64,000 nucleotides of DNA from Cellulomonas chengniuliangii. Lineage in GTDB: Bacteria; Actinomycetota; Actinomycetes; Actinomycetales; Cellulomonadaceae. The notes beneath the pieces are model-generated. The model was not told where the DNA came from. It did not search any database and saw only the letters and a list, made by a program, of their open reading frames with translations. Each line of letters opens with the position of its first letter. Positions within the stretch are counted from its first letter, which is position 1. Both the position numbers and the translations under genes were made by a program. Positions 62,973-64,000 of the stretch are shown one piece after another. The stretch lies in the NCBI RefSeq assembly GCF_024508335.1, contig NZ_CP101988.1, forward strand, positions 496,001 to 560,000, written 5' to 3'.

Positions 62973-64000
62973 ATGGCGGCAGCAGCCCGCGCGGCGGGGG
63001 CGGCGGTGCTCGCCCTCGTGCTCGCCGGGGGCGGGTACGCGACCGCCGACGCCTACGACCTGGTGCCCGGGGTGCTGACGCTCGCCCCCGAGCCCGAGCC
63101 CCCGGCGGCCTTCCCGCAGGCGCCGGGCGCCGTCGACGCCCCCGCGTCGGTCAGCGTGCTCGGCGCGCTCGACGCGGGCTCCCCGATCCCGTCCGCAGCC
63201 CTGGTGCAAGCGCGCGTCGACGCCCTGGCGGCGGACCCCCGCCTCGGCCCGACCGTGGGCGTCCTGGTCGCCGACCAGCTCACCGGGGAGGTGCTGGCCC
63301 AGAGCCGTGGCGCGGAGCCGCGGACCCCCGCCTCGACCGCGAAGGTGCTCACCGCGGTCGCGGCGCTCAGCGAGCTCGGCCCCGGCACGACCCTGCCGAC
63401 CCGCGTGGTGCGCGGCGCCCCGGGGCAGATCGTGCTGGTCGGGGGCGGCGACGTGATGCTGGCCGCGGGCGCCGGCTCGCCCGACGCCGTCAACGGGCGG
63501 GCGGGACTCGCGGACCTCGCCGACCAGGTCGTCAAGCAGCTGGAGGCGGCGGGGGAGTCCACCGTGTCGCTCGCGGTCGACGACTCCCTGTTCAGCGGCG
63601 CCACCGTGAGCCCCACCTGGACGCCGTCGGATGTGAACAACGGCTTCGTGGCCCCCGTCACGGCCCTCGAGGTGAACATCGCCAAGCTCACCGACGCCGA
63701 GTACCCGCCCCGCGCCACCGACCCCACGATGTCCGCGGCCAAGACGTTCGCCGTCCTGCTCGCCGAGCGCGGGGTGGGCGTGACGGGCGGACTGACGCGC
63801 GGCGCCGCCAGCCCGGACGCCGCGCAGCTCGCCGTCGTCGAGTCCGCGCCCATGGCCGAGGTCGTCGACTACTTCCTGCACACCTCGGACAACACCGTGA
63901 CGGAGGCCGTCGCGCGGCTGGTCGCGGTCGACGCGGGCCTGCCCGCGAGCTTCGAGGGGGCCACCGTCTCGGTGCTGCGGGCCGTCGCCGCGCTTGGCGT
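62973..64000 (+). CDS. dacB: D-Ala-D-Ala carboxypeptidase/endopeptidase, PBP4 type (3' end cut)
   Basis: Serine peptidase of family S13 acting on peptidoglycan cross-links outside the membrane. The first 343 codons are present. A signal-like segment (GAAVLALVLAGGGYA) precedes the catalytic domain, with SxxK at S121-K124 (PASTAKVL) and SxN at S305 (HTSDNTV); the KTG box lies beyond the window. A large insertion between the two motifs is typical of PBP4. GGAGGAGG precedes the ATG. Confidence 0.9.
   Translation, partial: MAAAARAAGAAVLALVLAGGGYATADAYDLVPGVLTLAPEPEPPAAFPQAPGAVDAPASVSVLGALDAGSPIPSAALVQARVDALAADPRLGPTVGVLVADQLTGEVLAQSRGAEPRTPASTAKVLTAVAALSELGPGTTLPTRVVRGAPGQIVLVGGGDVMLAAGAGSPDAVNGRAGLADLADQVVKQLEAAGESTVSLAVDDSLFSGATVSPTWTPSDVNNGFVAPVTALEVNIAKLTDAEYPPRATDPTMSAAKTFAVLLAERGVGVTGGLTRGAASPDAAQLAVVESAPMAEVVDYFLHTSDNTVTEAVARLVAVDAGLPASFEGATVSVLRAVAALG

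Overview
The window is very GC-rich, densely coded chromosomal DNA of an actinobacterium. The mix fits Micrococcales, most likely a Cellulomonas-like genus: a mycothiol-type DinB protein, DUF1918, a FeoA-FeoB-FeoC operon, topA with four C-terminal repeats and a Lys/Ala tail, many GTG starts and many leaderless genes. The lineage is inferred from gene content only. There are no rRNA genes, CRISPR arrays, insertion sequences or phage genes. One tRNA is present (Thr, anticodon CGT).

Layout. 1-3010: a cut-off NarL-type response regulator, then an OmpR-type regulator/histidine kinase pair with a 4-base overlap. 3160-14739: PAP2 phosphatase, topA, glycerol dehydrogenase-like enzyme, Gfo/Idh/MocA oxidoreductase, GAF-GAF-SpoIIE phosphatase, the overlapping tmk-holB pair, and a secreted TAP-type peptidase lipoprotein. 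14867-16928: tRNA-Thr with terminator, then a membrane protein diverging from a TetR regulator with a near-perfect inverted repeat between them. 16954-19468: a Vsr nuclease diverging from a Dcm-type cytosine methylase, and two small proteins. 19502-25515: a minus-strand run of alpha/beta hydrolase, DUF5701 protein, MetE-like enzyme, a large LuxR-family ATPase regulator and a small coupled protein. 25689-32174: ammonium transporter with a PII-like tail, DHA2 exporter, RsbW-like ATPase, endonuclease/phosphatase-family protein, a frameshifted nucleotidyltransferase and a DUF3592 protein. 32340-39100: GATase, a ParA/MinD-like ATPase with an unusual P-loop, an ECF sigma factor with a membrane partner, a 5'-3' exonuclease and RNase H. 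39209-46706: a 1300-residue subtilisin, PIMT, a small HTH protein, a VanY/M15 peptidase and OsmC. 46781-49298: feoABC behind a DtxR/IdeR-like box. 49328-57609: a DUF3806-like protein, a large FAD/Fe-S dehydrogenase, a protein with a RAMA domain, a hydrolase, a quinone oxidoreductase-like protein and an MDMPI_N protein. 57676-60571: metY-metX behind a structured leader with a seven-codon cysteine-containing ORF. 60795-64000: NlpC/P60 hydrolase, pyrophosphatase and the start of a PBP4-type carboxypeptidase.

Three cell-wall enzymes (VanY/M15, NlpC/P60, PBP4) are present, and two have GTNAC repeats upstream that resemble MtrA-type boxes. Short -10-like hexamers lie 6-8 bases before many start codons, indicating extensive leaderless transcription. 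The most interesting loci are the metYX leader, the RAMA-domain protein with a degenerate nuclease-like N-terminus, the ammonium transporter/PII-like fusion, the Vsr-Dcm pair and the KGGAHKTT ATPase.
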